Assembly (NCBI RefSeq): GCF_008868125.1
Contig: NZ_WAAQ01000001.1
Coordinates: forward strand, 806,001-870,000
DNA length: 64,000 nt
Source: Microbacterium maritypicum
Lineage (GTDB): Bacteria > Actinomycetota > Actinomycetes > Actinomycetales > Microbacteriaceae
Direction of reading: 5' to 3'
The notes under the pieces are model-generated. The model saw only the letters and a program-made list of their open reading frames with translations, did not search any database and was not told the origin of the DNA. The position numbers and the translations under genes were made by a program. The first letter of the stretch is position 1. The number at the start of each line of letters is the position of its first letter. Shown here one piece after another: positions 8,181-16,294 of this stretch.

Positions 8181-9002
8181 TTGGCCGCAGACATCGAACC
8201 GCCCGCGAAGAAGACATCTGAAGACCGAGTACCCGCCCGCCGATCCGGTGCGCGCATGAGTGCTCGCAAGGCCGTCAAGCCACTCCGATCCATCGCCATC
8301 TTCGGGGCCGTCGGTGCACTGGTCGCCGGAATCGCGCTGCCCGCCTTCGCCTCGACGAAGCCGAGCGAAGCCGCGCCGACGACTGTTCAGCAGCTCGCGG
8401 CCGTCGACGCGCAGTCGCTCGTCGTCGCTTCGCAGGCCACTGCGGCACCGCTCGCTCGCGGCACCTTCAGCGCGACCACCCCCGAGGAGATCGCGAAGAA
8501 GAAGGCGGAAGAGGCAGCCGCAGCACGTGCAGCCGCCGCCGCTTCCACCGCAGGGACCGCCTCCTCGCGCTTCAACACCGCGGGCTACGCGCTCACCTCG
8601 CCGGGTTCCGGTGAGGTGCGCTATCCGCTTCCCATGGGTTCGTGGAACGTCAGTCGCACGGTGGGTGGTGCGCACAACGGTGCCGACATGCTCGCTCCGG
8701 CCGGTACGCCGATCTATGCGGCCGCCGCCGGCGTCGTCCGTGCTTCCGCCGAGAGCATCGGCGGCTACGGCGTTGCCGTGATGCTCGACAGCGTCGTCGG
8801 TGGGCAGCGTGTGCAGACCACCTACGGCCACATGCTCTACGGCTCGCGTCAGGTGCAGGCGGGGCAGTCGGTCTCCGCCGGGCAGCTGATCGGCTACGTC
8901 GGCAGCACCGGCCGCTCGACCGCCAACCACCTCCACTTCGAGGTCTGGATCAACGGCGGACTCGTGGAGCCCATGTCCTGGCTCTCGGTCAACGCCGGCT
9001 GA
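8181..9002 (+). CDS. secreted M23 (LytM-type) metallopeptidase
   Basis: A 273-residue exported peptidoglycan endopeptidase. A basic start, one hydrophobic signal segment (about 38-57, ending in LPAFAS) and an Ala/Lys-rich helical linker (about 95-125) precede the catalytic M23 domain (about 140-270). That domain shows the zinc motif HNGADM near 164 and HLHFEVW near 251, plus the usual GYVGSTGRSTANH run. The family hydrolyses glycyl or peptide cross-links in cell walls and works outside the membrane. Translation starts at TTG, which suggests tuned low expression alongside the structured leader. The gene is monocistronic; a terminator lies at 9194-9224 after a short gap. Confidence 0.9.
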   Translation: MAADIEPPAKKTSEDRVPARRSGARMSARKAVKPLRSIAIFGAVGALVAGIALPAFASTKPSEAAPTTVQQLAAVDAQSLVVASQATAAPLARGTFSATTPEEIAKKKAEEAAAARAAAAASTAGTASSRFNTAGYALTSPGSGEVRYPLPMGSWNVSRTVGGAHNGADMLAPAGTPIYAAAAGVVRASAESIGGYGVAVMLDSVVGGQRVQTTYGHMLYGSRQVQAGQSVSAGQLIGYVGSTGRSTANHLHFEVWINGGLVEPMSWLSVNAG

Positions 9003-9062
9003 TTTCCGGACACGCCTCACTCCATTCACCCGCTGTTTCGCCCTGCACCCAGCGCGATGGGT

Positions 9063-9068
9063 TAGCCT
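9063..9068 (+). promoter_or_regulatory. -10 element upstream of the 36-codon mini-ORF
   Basis: TAGCCT would start RNA near 9075, about 25 bases before an ATG that has GGGAGAGG in front of it. This gives the short segment 9075-9224 its own promoter, ribosome site and terminator. Confidence 0.4.
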
Positions 9069-9099
9069 GATCCCGTTGTCGTACAGGTGGGAGAGGCTG

Positions 9100-9210
9100 A
9101 TGGAGCGAATACCGAGCATCCGAACCATGGATGCCCTCGGTCGTCACGTCCTTCTGCATAGCCCGCAGGGATGCCACGGCGTTGCCGTGCGCGAAAGGCG
9201 CTGTCTCTAG
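9100..9210 (+). CDS. possible 36-residue peptide ending in a terminator hairpin
   Basis: A short reading frame from ATG 9100 to TAG 9208-9210, starting MERIPSIRTMDALGR. GGGAGAGG lies five bases upstream, and a -10-like TAGCCT lies 32 bases upstream. The last codons and the stop sit inside the left arm and loop of a strong intrinsic terminator. This could be a leader peptide controlling readthrough into the HNH gene, a stand-alone small protein, or chance. MDALGRH faintly recalls the start of SpeD-like proteins, but the match is far too short to mean anything. Confidence 0.35.
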   Translation: MERIPSIRTMDALGRHVLLHSPQGCHGVAVRERRCL

Positions 9211-9224
9211 ACGGCGCCTTTTTT
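9194..9224 (+). terminator. intrinsic terminator (12-bp stem, T-run)
   Basis: AAAGGCGCTGTC pairs with GACGGCGCCTTT around a TCTA tetraloop (one T-G wobble), followed directly by T residues. It ends either the M23 transcript or the short transcript starting near 9075, and separates both from the HNH gene. Confidence 0.85.
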
Positions 9225-9311
9225 CGTCCCCGCGATCGATCTGTCTCCTGCACGACCTCGTGTGAGTCGAGAGTGCCGGGAAGCCGTCCCGGCGGATCGA
9301 GAGGATGACGA

Positions 9312-9809
9312 ATGCGCACACTGGTCCTGAATGCCGGATACGAGCCGCTGGCGATCGTGTCGTTCAAACGAGCCCTGGTGCTGGTGATGAACGACAAGGC
9401 GACCGTGATCGAACGGGTCGAGGAAGACCCCGTCTGGGGCACGCACGGCGTCTACGATCGCCCGGCGGTCATCATCCTGGCCCGCTACGTGCGGGTCCCG
9501 ACGAGCAGGCGTGTGCCGGTCACCCGGCGCGGTGTGCTCCGCCGCGACAACCACCGCTGCGGATACTGCGGGAAGGCGGCATCGACGATCGATCACGTGC
9601 TGCCGCGCTCGCGCGGGGGAGCGGACTCCTGGGAGAACCTCGTCGCGTGCTGCCTGCGCTGCAACAACGTCAAGAGTGATCGCACGCCGCAGGAGATGCG
9701 CTGGCAGCTGCGCTTCACCCCTCGACCGCCGCACGGCACCGCCTGGACCGTGCGCGGAACCGAACGCAGCGACCCGCGATGGGAGCCGTACCTCGCTCTG
9801 GCCGCCTGA
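9312..9809 (+). CDS. HNH endonuclease family protein
   Basis: A 165-residue protein of the single-domain HNH family widespread and conserved in actinobacteria. The N-terminal half (MRTLVLNAGYEPLAIVSFKR) is family-specific. The nuclease centre follows: CGYCGK near 86-91, then IDHVLPRSRGGADSWENLV and CLRCNNVKSDRTP. This gives the two zinc-binding CxxC pairs and the catalytic His-Asn-His arrangement. The biological role is unsettled; its universal presence suggests a housekeeping DNA function rather than restriction, since no methyltransferase is nearby. GAGAGG precedes ATG 9312. It is followed by a terminator at 9844-9877. Confidence 0.88.
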   Translation: MRTLVLNAGYEPLAIVSFKRALVLVMNDKATVIERVEEDPVWGTHGVYDRPAVIILARYVRVPTSRRVPVTRRGVLRRDNHRCGYCGKAASTIDHVLPRSRGGADSWENLVACCLRCNNVKSDRTPQEMRWQLRFTPRPPHGTAWTVRGTERSDPRWEPYLALAA

Positions 9810-9843
9810 CGCCGCGGACCCGCTGACGAGGGCCTGAGACATC

Positions 9844-9877
9844 GAAGAGGGGCCACCCTCTCGGGCGGCCCCTCTTC
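9844..9877 (+). terminator. intrinsic terminator after the HNH gene
   Basis: GAAGAGGGGCC pairs perfectly with GGCCCCTCTTC (11 bp, 12-base loop), followed by a pyrimidine-rich tail. Confidence 0.75.
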
Positions 9878-9889
9878 TCTTCGACGTCG

Positions 9890-9962
9890 TGCCCGCGACA
9901 GGATTCGAACCTGCGACCTGCCCTTTAGGAGAGGGCTGCTCTATCCCCTGAGCTACGTGGGC
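9890..9962 (-). tRNA. tRNA-Arg (anticodon CCT)
   Basis: A 73-base cloverleaf on the minus strand: acceptor GCCCACG with CGCGGGC (one A-C mismatch), D arm GCTC/GAGC, anticodon arm GCCCT/AGGGC with loop CTCCTAA giving anticodon CCT, and T arm GCAGG-TTCGAAT-CCTGT. It reads AGG codons. No CCA is encoded. Confidence 0.93.
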
Positions 9963-9993
9963 GTGCATCCAGTCTAAGCGACTGGATGCACGC
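9961..9993 (-). terminator. 13-bp hairpin between the carotenoid/MMPL operon and tRNA-Arg
   Basis: GCGTGCATCCAGT (9961-9973) is perfectly complementary to ACTGGATGCACGC (9981-9993) with a 7-base loop. It lies nine bases after the MMPL stop codon and is a likely transcript end. On the minus strand the hairpin also contains TAGACT (9971-9976), correctly placed to be the -10 box of the tRNA. Confidence 0.6.
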
Positions 9994-10002
9994 CGCCACG
10001 TC

Positions 10003-12189
10003 TCAGTCCTTCCCGCGCCGCCACAGCTTCGACGGCCACCAGATCGCCTTGCCGATGTCGTAGGTCAGTGCCGGGACCAGCAGCGAACGCACGACGAAGG
10101 TGTCCAGGAGCACACCGAAGGCGACGATGAAGGCGAGTTGTACCAGGAACAGGATCGGGATCACCGACAGCGCGGCGAAGGTCGCGGCGAGCACGAGACC
10201 CGCCGACGTGATCACGCCGCCGGTGATCGAGAGACCACGCAGGATGCCCTCCCGCGTCCCATGCGCCTTCGACTCCTCGCGCACTCGCGTCATCAGGAAG
10301 ATGTTGTAGTCGATGCCGAGCGCGACGAGGAAGACGAAACCGAAGAGAGGAACTGCGGGATCGGCACCGGGGAAGGCGAAGATGCCGTTGAAGACGAGCG
10401 CCGACACCCCCATCGCCGTGCCGAAGGACAGCACCGTGGTGAGGATCAGCAGCACGGGCGCGAGGACCGAGCGCAACAGCAGCATCAGGATGAACATGAT
10501 CACCACGAGGATGACGGGAATGATGAGGTTCCGGTCGTGGATCGAGGCGTCGTTGGTGTCGATCGAGGTCGCCGTGACTCCTCCCACCAGGGCATCCACG
10601 CCGTCGAGCTCGCCGCGAAGCTCGCGCACCGTGGAGGCTGCGGCCTCGGAGTCCGCGGCATCGGTCAGAGTGCCCTGCAGGAGCACGTCGCCCTTCACCG
10701 TGGTCGGCTCGGGGACCGGCGTTCCGGGAGGGCCCACGGCCGTGATCCCGTCTGCGGTCACAGGGGCCGAGCCGCTCGGGGAGTCGGCGGAGGTCACGGA
10801 GACCGCGTCGACGCCGTCGTTCGCGAGCAGGATGTCAGCGGCGTCCTGCAGCTGTTCCTCGGCGACGACGACGTAGACCGGACTGCCGGATCCGCCGGGG
10901 AAGTGCTCGCCGAGCGCCACCTGGCCGTCGCGCGCTTCCGATGCACCGAGGACCAGGTCGGACTGCGGTACGCCGTCCACATCGAGCTGGGTGACTCCCG
11001 CCGCTCCCGCGAGCAGGACGAGCGTGGTCACGATCCAGATTACGCGCGGACGGCGCTTGATGAAGCCGGCGAGTCGCGCCCACAGACCCGTGGTGCGCAT
11101 GCCGTGCTCTGCGGCGACGACCTCCGGCTCGAAGCGCGGGCGTCGCGGCCAGAAGACGGCGCGTCCGAAGAGCAGCAGCAGTGACGGCAGCAGCGTCAGG
11201 GCGGAGAGCATCGCGAACACGATGCCGATCGCCGCGACCGGCCCGAGCGTGCTGTTGGATTTCAGATCGCTGAGCAGCAGGCACAGGAGCCCTGCGATCA
11301 CCGTGCCGCCCGATGCGACGATCGGCTCGACCGAGCCCTTCCACGCCGCCATGATCGCGGTGCCCTTGTCCTGTGAGACGCGCAGCTCTTCTCGGAAGCG
11401 CGCGACCAGCAGCAGGGCGTAGTCGGTGGCAGCGCCGATCACCAGGATGAAGAGGATTCCCTGCGTCTGGCCGCTGAGCAGCAGGATCTCGAACTTCGCG
11501 AGCCACCACACCACGAGCAGCGCGACGCAGAGGGCGAAGAGGCTGGTGGACAGCACGACCAACGGGAGGAGGAACGAGCGATACACCAGCACCAGGATGA
11601 CCAGCACGGCGAGGAGCGCGACGCCCAGGAGTAGGCCGTCGATACCGGCGAAGCCCGCCACCAGGTCGGCACTGAACCCCGCGGGTCCCGTGATGTAGAC
11701 CGTGATCCCGTCGGGGACCGCAGCGCGCAGCTCTTCCCCGAGAGCGCTCGTCGCGTCCGCGAGCTCGGCGTCGGAGTCGATCGGGATGAAGGCCTGCACC
11801 GCGCGGCCGTCATCCGAGGGGAGTGCGGGAGAGACGTCTTCGCCGACGCCCTCGACCTTCGGCGCGTCCGCGACGGCGCCGGAGATCGCGTCGAGCTCGG
11901 CAGCGGTGAGCTTCTCGTCGGAGGTGAACACGGCGATGGCCGGGATCGAGTCGCTGTCGTTGAACTCGCCCAGCAGCTTCTGCACCTGGGTCGCATCCGC
12001 GGACTCGGGGAGGTAGGTGGTCTGCTCGTTGGAGGAGACCTCGTCGACCTTGCCGAACAGGGGTCCGCCGAGCGATGCGCCCACCAGCCACACGAGGATC
12101 AGGGCCACGGGGAGGAAGACGCGCACCCAGGAGTGTCGTCGTGAACGCTCCCTCGTGGACGGGGTCGGCGTCGGTTCGCGGCGGGACAT
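10003..12189 (-). CDS. MMPL family RND-type transporter in the carotenoid operon
   Basis: A 728-residue membrane protein with two repeats of one membrane helix, a large external domain and five more helices, the standard 12-helix MMPL layout (helix 1 near 20-40, second repeat from about 390). Family members export lipids or siderophores using proton motive force. ATG 12189 is preferred over the upstream in-frame start at 12228 because AAAGGA lies just before it. The stop of crtEb is only 26 bases upstream, so it is the last gene of the carotenoid operon. Corynebacterium glutamicum also has an MMPL-type gene (cg0722) inside its crt operon, which supports a shared role, possibly pigment or lipid placement in the membrane. 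Confidence 0.87.
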   Translation of the reverse strand: MSRREPTPTPSTRERSRRHSWVRVFLPVALILVWLVGASLGGPLFGKVDEVSSNEQTTYLPESADATQVQKLLGEFNDSDSIPAIAVFTSDEKLTAAELDAISGAVADAPKVEGVGEDVSPALPSDDGRAVQAFIPIDSDAELADATSALGEELRAAVPDGITVYITGPAGFSADLVAGFAGIDGLLLGVALLAVLVILVLVYRSFLLPLVVLSTSLFALCVALLVVWWLAKFEILLLSGQTQGILFILVIGAATDYALLLVARFREELRVSQDKGTAIMAAWKGSVEPIVASGGTVIAGLLCLLLSDLKSNSTLGPVAAIGIVFAMLSALTLLPSLLLLFGRAVFWPRRPRFEPEVVAAEHGMRTTGLWARLAGFIKRRPRVIWIVTTLVLLAGAAGVTQLDVDGVPQSDLVLGASEARDGQVALGEHFPGGSGSPVYVVVAEEQLQDAADILLANDGVDAVSVTSADSPSGSAPVTADGITAVGPPGTPVPEPTTVKGDVLLQGTLTDAADSEAAASTVRELRGELDGVDALVGGVTATSIDTNDASIHDRNLIIPVILVVIMFILMLLLRSVLAPVLLILTTVLSFGTAMGVSALVFNGIFAFPGADPAVPLFGFVFLVALGIDYNIFLMTRVREESKAHGTREGILRGLSITGGVITSAGLVLAATFAALSVIPILFLVQLAFIVAFGVLLDTFVVRSLLVPALTYDIGKAIWWPSKLWRRGKD

Positions 12190-12215
12190 CGGGTTCCTTT
12201 CGGGTGTGCTGCGGG

Positions 12216-13109
12216 TCAGGAGATCCACGCGAGGATGAGGATCATCGTGGCGAGGAAACCGGCGAAGTAGTTCAGGGCGATGAAACGTCGCCAGGCGCGG
12301 TTCGTGGAGCCGGAGGTCTCATCGGTCACGTTCCACCACCGAGCCGCGTTCACGACGTAGGGCAGAGCCAGGGCCGCGGCGAGCGGGCCCGGCCAGGGCG
12401 TCAGCAGCATGGCTGCGCCCGCGATCACCCACAGGGAGAGGGACAGGCGTACGGTCGCGCGCGCTCCGATGACGGTGGCGATCGACGAGATCCCGGCCTC
12501 CCGATCGGGCCCGATGTCCTGCACGGCGCCGAAGGCGTGTGCGGCCATGCCCCAGAGGAAGAAGGCGCTGAGCGTGATGACCGTGGCGGCGGTCGCCGGC
12601 GCCCCGGCGAGGGCGAGGCCGACGATGGCAGGACTCACGAAGTGCGTGCTCGAGGTGATGGAATCGAGGAACGGGCGCTCTTTGAAGCGCAGGACGGGGG
12701 CGGAGTACGCGATCACGGCGAACACGCTGACCGCCAGCCAGAGCCAGGACGCCGGATTCCCGACGATCACGAGGTAGACGAGGAAGGGGATGTTCGTCAC
12801 CGCCGCCGCCCAGATCGTCGTCCGGTGCATGCGGGGTGCGAGGAGGGCCCCCTCGATCCCGCCCTTGCGGGGGTTCGCGAGGTCGGAGGCGTAGTCGAAG
12901 ACGTCGTTGATCCCGTACATCGCGAGGTTGTAGGGGATGAGGAAGTACAGCGTGCCGATCACCAGCGTCAGATCGATCTCGCGTGTGCTGAGCAGATACG
13001 CGGCGGCGAACGGGAAGGCCGTGTTGATCCAGCTGATCGGACGCGACGACAGCACGATCTGGGCGATGTCGCGTCCGATGCTGTTCGACGGGGCTGCGGC
13101 AGTGCTCAT
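12216..13109 (-). CDS. crtEb: lycopene elongase / prenyltransferase (UbiA family)
   Basis: A 297-residue UbiA-type membrane prenyltransferase with about eight to nine membrane helices. The first Asp-rich motif appears as NDVFDYASD near residue 65-73, and the second lies around DIGPDREAG near 195. In C50 carotenoid pathways this enzyme adds C5 units to both ends of lycopene, giving flavuxanthin-type products. It follows crtYf with a 4-base overlap, in the same order as Corynebacterium glutamicum crtYe-crtYf-crtEb. ATG 13109 has a strong AGGAGG upstream; the longer in-frame extension to 13427 overlaps crtYf and is rejected. Confidence 0.88.
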   Translation of the reverse strand: MSTAAAPSNSIGRDIAQIVLSSRPISWINTAFPFAAAYLLSTREIDLTLVIGTLYFLIPYNLAMYGINDVFDYASDLANPRKGGIEGALLAPRMHRTTIWAAAVTNIPFLVYLVIVGNPASWLWLAVSVFAVIAYSAPVLRFKERPFLDSITSSTHFVSPAIVGLALAGAPATAATVITLSAFFLWGMAAHAFGAVQDIGPDREAGISSIATVIGARATVRLSLSLWVIAGAAMLLTPWPGPLAAALALPYVVNAARWWNVTDETSGSTNRAWRRFIALNYFAGFLATMILILAWIS

Positions 13110-13450
13110 CGTCGTTCCTCCTGTTCGAGCGTTCGACGATCCTGCACTCGCCTCCGGGCGCGCATCGCCGTCCACAGGGCCGGAAGGAGCAGCGCGCCCG
13201 CCAGGGGGTACGCGAAGTCCTCGATGGGAGCCAGTCCGATGTGCACCCCGAGCAGCGGGTCCTGCGCGTAGTGGAAGAGGCCGCTTGCGATCATCGCGGT
13301 GTCGAAGGCCGCGGTGAGCAGGAACAGCACGATCACGGTCAGCACGACGGCGAGCGGTCGCGGGCCCTTTCCGCGGGATGCGAGCGCGAGCCCGATGCCG
13401 CCGAGGACGGCGACGGCGACGAAGCACGCGGAGAGCTGGATGTAGGTCAT
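13106..13450 (-). CDS. crtYf: lycopene cyclase subunit, C50 type
   Basis: A 114-residue, three-helix membrane protein of the heterodimeric lycopene cyclase domain family. PIEDFAYPLAGALLLPALW (about 73-91) carries the family's Pro-Ile-Glu-(D/E)-Phe motif. It needs the partner encoded just upstream to cyclise elongated lycopene into a decaprenoxanthin-type product. The start overlaps the end of crtYe and its stop overlaps the start of crtEb (both 4 bases), so the three are translationally coupled. The Yf assignment rests on its position; the two subunits are similar. Confidence 0.85.
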   Translation of the reverse strand: MTYIQLSACFVAVAVLGGIGLALASRGKGPRPLAVVLTVIVLFLLTAAFDTAMIASGLFHYAQDPLLGVHIGLAPIEDFAYPLAGALLLPALWTAMRARRRVQDRRTLEQEERR

Positions 13451-13788
13451 GACCCGCCGCCTTCCGCCTGCTCGCGGCGCCGTGTCAGCACCCGTTCTGC
13501 TCCGGTGTAGATGATCATGGTGCACACCACGAGGAACAGCAGGAAGATCGGTTCCTCGAGGGGCAGCTCCGGCGCGAGCACCAATCCCGTCGCGATCATG
13601 CCGTCGCCCCGGAAGAAGATCCCGTTGGCGATGCCGGCGACATCCCAGATCAGGAAGAAGACGAGACCGACGGCCGTCACCACCGCAGCCGATACCGCAT
13701 CGCGCCAGAAGAAGAGTCGAAATCGCCAGTCCAGCAGCAGCATGCAGCCCAGCGACAGGAGAAGGGCCGCCAGGTACACCACGCCCAT
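13447..13788 (-). CDS. crtYe: lycopene cyclase subunit, C50 type
   Basis: A 113-residue, three-helix membrane protein, partner of the next gene. LAPELPLEEPIFLLFLV (about 68-84) shows the Pro-x-Glu-Glu-Pro motif of these small cyclase subunits. Its ATG shares one base with the crtI stop (TGATG), so it is coupled to crtI. Together with CrtYf it forms the heterodimeric cyclase. Which subunit is Ye and which Yf is taken from gene order. Confidence 0.85.
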   Translation of the reverse strand: MGVVYLAALLLSLGCMLLLDWRFRLFFWRDAVSAAVVTAVGLVFFLIWDVAGIANGIFFRGDGMIATGLVLAPELPLEEPIFLLFLVVCTMIIYTGAERVLTRRREQAEGGGS

Positions 13789-15389
13789 CAGGACGCCTCT
13801 GTCCCCGCAGGTGAGGTGCGGGGGACGGGGAGCGGACCGGGGGAGTGATCGCCGCGGATGCGCTTGAGGACGATCTCCGCACTGATCAGGCACATCGGGA
13901 CACCGACACCCGGCGCGGTGGTGGCACCCGCGTAGAACAGACCCTTTACGCGCTTCGACGTGTTCTGAGCACGGAACATGGCGCTCTGCGAGAGGATGTG
14001 CGCGGGCCCCAGCATGCCGCCGTGCCAGGAGTGGTAGTCGTCGCGGAAGTCGGCGGGACCCTTCGTCTCGCGCACCACGATGCGGTCGCGGAGATCGGGG
14101 ATCCCGGCCCAGGTCGCGACCTGATCGATCGCCGCGTCCGCTGCGCGTTCGATCGCGGGTGATCCCTCTCCGTCGGGTCCACCGTGTCCGAGATCGACGT
14201 CCGCGGGTACCGGGATCAACACGAAAAGGTTCTCGTGGTCGGCGGGCGCGACCTCGGGGTCCGTGGCACTGGGGCGGCACACGTAGATCGACGCCGGGTC
14301 CGGCACGGTCGGGGAGGCCCCGAAGATCGCGTCGAAGTTCGCGTCCCAGTCGTCGGTGAAGAACAGGGAGTGGTGCGGGAGCTCGGGGAGCGCGCCGCGC
14401 ACGCCGAGCATCACGAGCACGCCGCCCGGTCCGCTGGTGCGTCGCGCCCACCACGACTCGGGGTAGGTCTGCAGCGAGGGCGGGAGCAGAGTGGTCTCGG
14501 TGTGGTGCAGGTCGGCCGCGGATACCACCACATCGGCGCTCTCGAAGTGCGAGGAACCGGCGCCGTCGACCCAGCCGACACCCGTCACACGGGTGCCGTC
14601 GGCGCCGTCCTGCGTGCGGATTCCGGTGACGTTCGCCTCGGTGATGATCCGTACCCCCGCGTCGAGGGCCAGCGCTTCGATCCGCTCGATCACACGCCAG
14701 AAACCGCCCTGCGGATAGCTGACGCCCTGGTCGAGATCGAGCGCGCTCATGAGGTGGTACATCGCCGGCGCGCTTCGGGGGTCGGTTCCGAGGAACACCG
14801 CGGGGTAGCCGAGGATCTGGCGCACCACGGGGTGCGTGAAGCGTCGGGCAGCGAAGGACTGCAGCCGCGTTCCGAGCAGGGTGGCGAGGCGAGGCAGCGC
14901 CCGGAGCACCTCCGGTGCGAGGAGCGAGCGCATGCGGGTGAACGGGTTGTAGAGGAAGTACTTCTGCGCCATCGCTCCGGCATGCTGCGCGGAGTCGAGG
15001 TAGGAGTCGAGCTCCGCTGTGGAGCCGGGCTCCAGTTCTTCGAAGAGCCGGGTGACCTGCTCGCGTCCGGCGGGCACCGTCACGGGGGAGCGGTCGGCAT
15101 CCGTCGCGTCCGGGGCGCGGAACACCCGGTAGCCGGGGTCGAGGCGGATGAGGTCGAGCTGCTCCGCGGTCGAGGTGCCCATCATCGCGAAGAAGTGGTC
15201 GAAGACCTCGGGCATGAGGTACCACGAGGGGCCGGAGTCGAAGCGGAAGCCGTCGCGCTCGATCGTCCCCGCGCGTCCGCCGACGCGGTCGTTCTTCTCG
15301 AGCACGACCACCTCGTGCCCGTCCCGAGCGAGCAGGCCCGCTGTCGCGAGACCGGCGACTCCTGCACCGATGACCACGACCCGGCTCAT
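13788..15389 (-). CDS. crtI: phytoene desaturase
   Basis: A 533-residue FAD enzyme that desaturates phytoene stepwise to lycopene. The N-terminal dinucleotide motif VVVIGAGVAGLATAGLLARD is at residues 4-23, followed by VLEKNDRVGGRAGT. The C-terminal FAD-binding signature is seen in GLFYAGATTAPGVGVPMCL near 490. The length matches the CrtI family. ATG 15389 is taken from this canonical start; the frame stays open further upstream inside crtB but has no family homology there. It overlaps crtB by four bases and abuts crtYe, so all are in one operon. Confidence 0.95.
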   Translation of the reverse strand: MSRVVVIGAGVAGLATAGLLARDGHEVVVLEKNDRVGGRAGTIERDGFRFDSGPSWYLMPEVFDHFFAMMGTSTAEQLDLIRLDPGYRVFRAPDATDADRSPVTVPAGREQVTRLFEELEPGSTAELDSYLDSAQHAGAMAQKYFLYNPFTRMRSLLAPEVLRALPRLATLLGTRLQSFAARRFTHPVVRQILGYPAVFLGTDPRSAPAMYHLMSALDLDQGVSYPQGGFWRVIERIEALALDAGVRIITEANVTGIRTQDGADGTRVTGVGWVDGAGSSHFESADVVVSAADLHHTETTLLPPSLQTYPESWWARRTSGPGGVLVMLGVRGALPELPHHSLFFTDDWDANFDAIFGASPTVPDPASIYVCRPSATDPEVAPADHENLFVLIPVPADVDLGHGGPDGEGSPAIERAADAAIDQVATWAGIPDLRDRIVVRETKGPADFRDDYHSWHGGMLGPAHILSQSAMFRAQNTSKRVKGLFYAGATTAPGVGVPMCLISAEIVLKRIRGDHSPGPLPVPRTSPAGTEAS

Positions 15390-16294
15390 CGGTCGCGCTC
15401 CATCGCGGTGGTGAGGACGGCGCGGGTGGCGAGTGCGGCCTTGATCGGATCGGGAACGCGCACGCGGCGTCGGTAGAGGACGTCGGCAGGTGTCTGGGAC
15501 ACACGTCGGGTGAGCGCGGCGAACAGAGCCAGGGCGCTGCGCACCGCCGCACGGGCGTCCTTCGGCAGCAGCGGGATCGTGTCGCGGGCGTCGGACAGCT
15601 GCCGGAACACGGTCGCAACCCATGCGTCCCGATCGGCATCCGTCAGACGCGCGGTCCCACCGAGGTAGCCGCGGTGGAGTCGGTCGGTGTCGTCTGCGAG
15701 GTCTCGGAGGAAGTTCACGTTCTGGAACGCCGCACCGAGCTGGCGTGCACCGTGGCGCAGGGTCTCGAGCTCTTCGGGCGTGCGCTCGACTCCGCGCAGG
15801 AAGACCTGCAGACACATGAGACCCACGACCTCGGCGGAGCCGTAGACGTACGCCGCATGGGCGTCGATGTCGTAGGCGGCGAAGCCGGCGTCCTCCTCGA
15901 TGTCCGCGCGCATCGAATCGAAGAACGGCTGTGTCAGGTCCTCGCCGATCCCGCACTCCCGTGCGGTCCGCGCGAACGCATGCAGGATCAGGTCGCTACT
16001 GTAGCCGCTGCGCATCGATCGATGAGTCTCGGCGATATAGGAATCGAGGGCGGCCGATTGCGCGGCGACGTCCAGCCCTGCCTCGGCGGCCACGCCGTCG
16101 ACGATCTCATCGGCGATGCGCACCATGGCATAGATGTTGCGCACGTGCTGGCGATGGCGCTTTCCGAGAAGACGGGTGGCGAGCCCGAACGATGTCGAAT
16201 AGGTGCGGATCACATCGGTCGTCGCGATCTCCGCCGTGCGGTTGAAGCGACGAAGGGCGGTGTCGTCCCTGTGGCCGGCCGAGTTCGCGGTCAT
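15386..16294 (-). CDS. crtB: phytoene synthase
   Basis: A 302-residue squalene/phytoene synthase that condenses two geranylgeranyl diphosphates head to head. Substrate-Mg motifs are visible: the first Asp-rich motif in AMVRIADEIVDG (about 53-64) and the second in NVNFLRDLADDTDRL (about 190-204). The length is typical. The ATG overlaps the crtE stop (ATGA), showing coupled translation. Confidence 0.95.
   Translation of the reverse strand: MTANSAGHRDDTALRRFNRTAEIATTDVIRTYSTSFGLATRLLGKRHRQHVRNIYAMVRIADEIVDGVAAEAGLDVAAQSAALDSYIAETHRSMRSGYSSDLILHAFARTARECGIGEDLTQPFFDSMRADIEEDAGFAAYDIDAHAAYVYGSAEVVGLMCLQVFLRGVERTPEELETLRHGARQLGAAFQNVNFLRDLADDTDRLHRGYLGGTARLTDADRDAWVATVFRQLSDARDTIPLLPKDARAAVRSALALFAALTRRVSQTPADVLYRRRVRVPDPIKAALATRAVLTTAMERDR

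Noticed and set aside
13110..13427. N-terminal extension of crtEb to 13427
   Set aside because: It would overlap crtYf entirely and has no UbiA homology; ATG 13109 has a strong AGGAGG.
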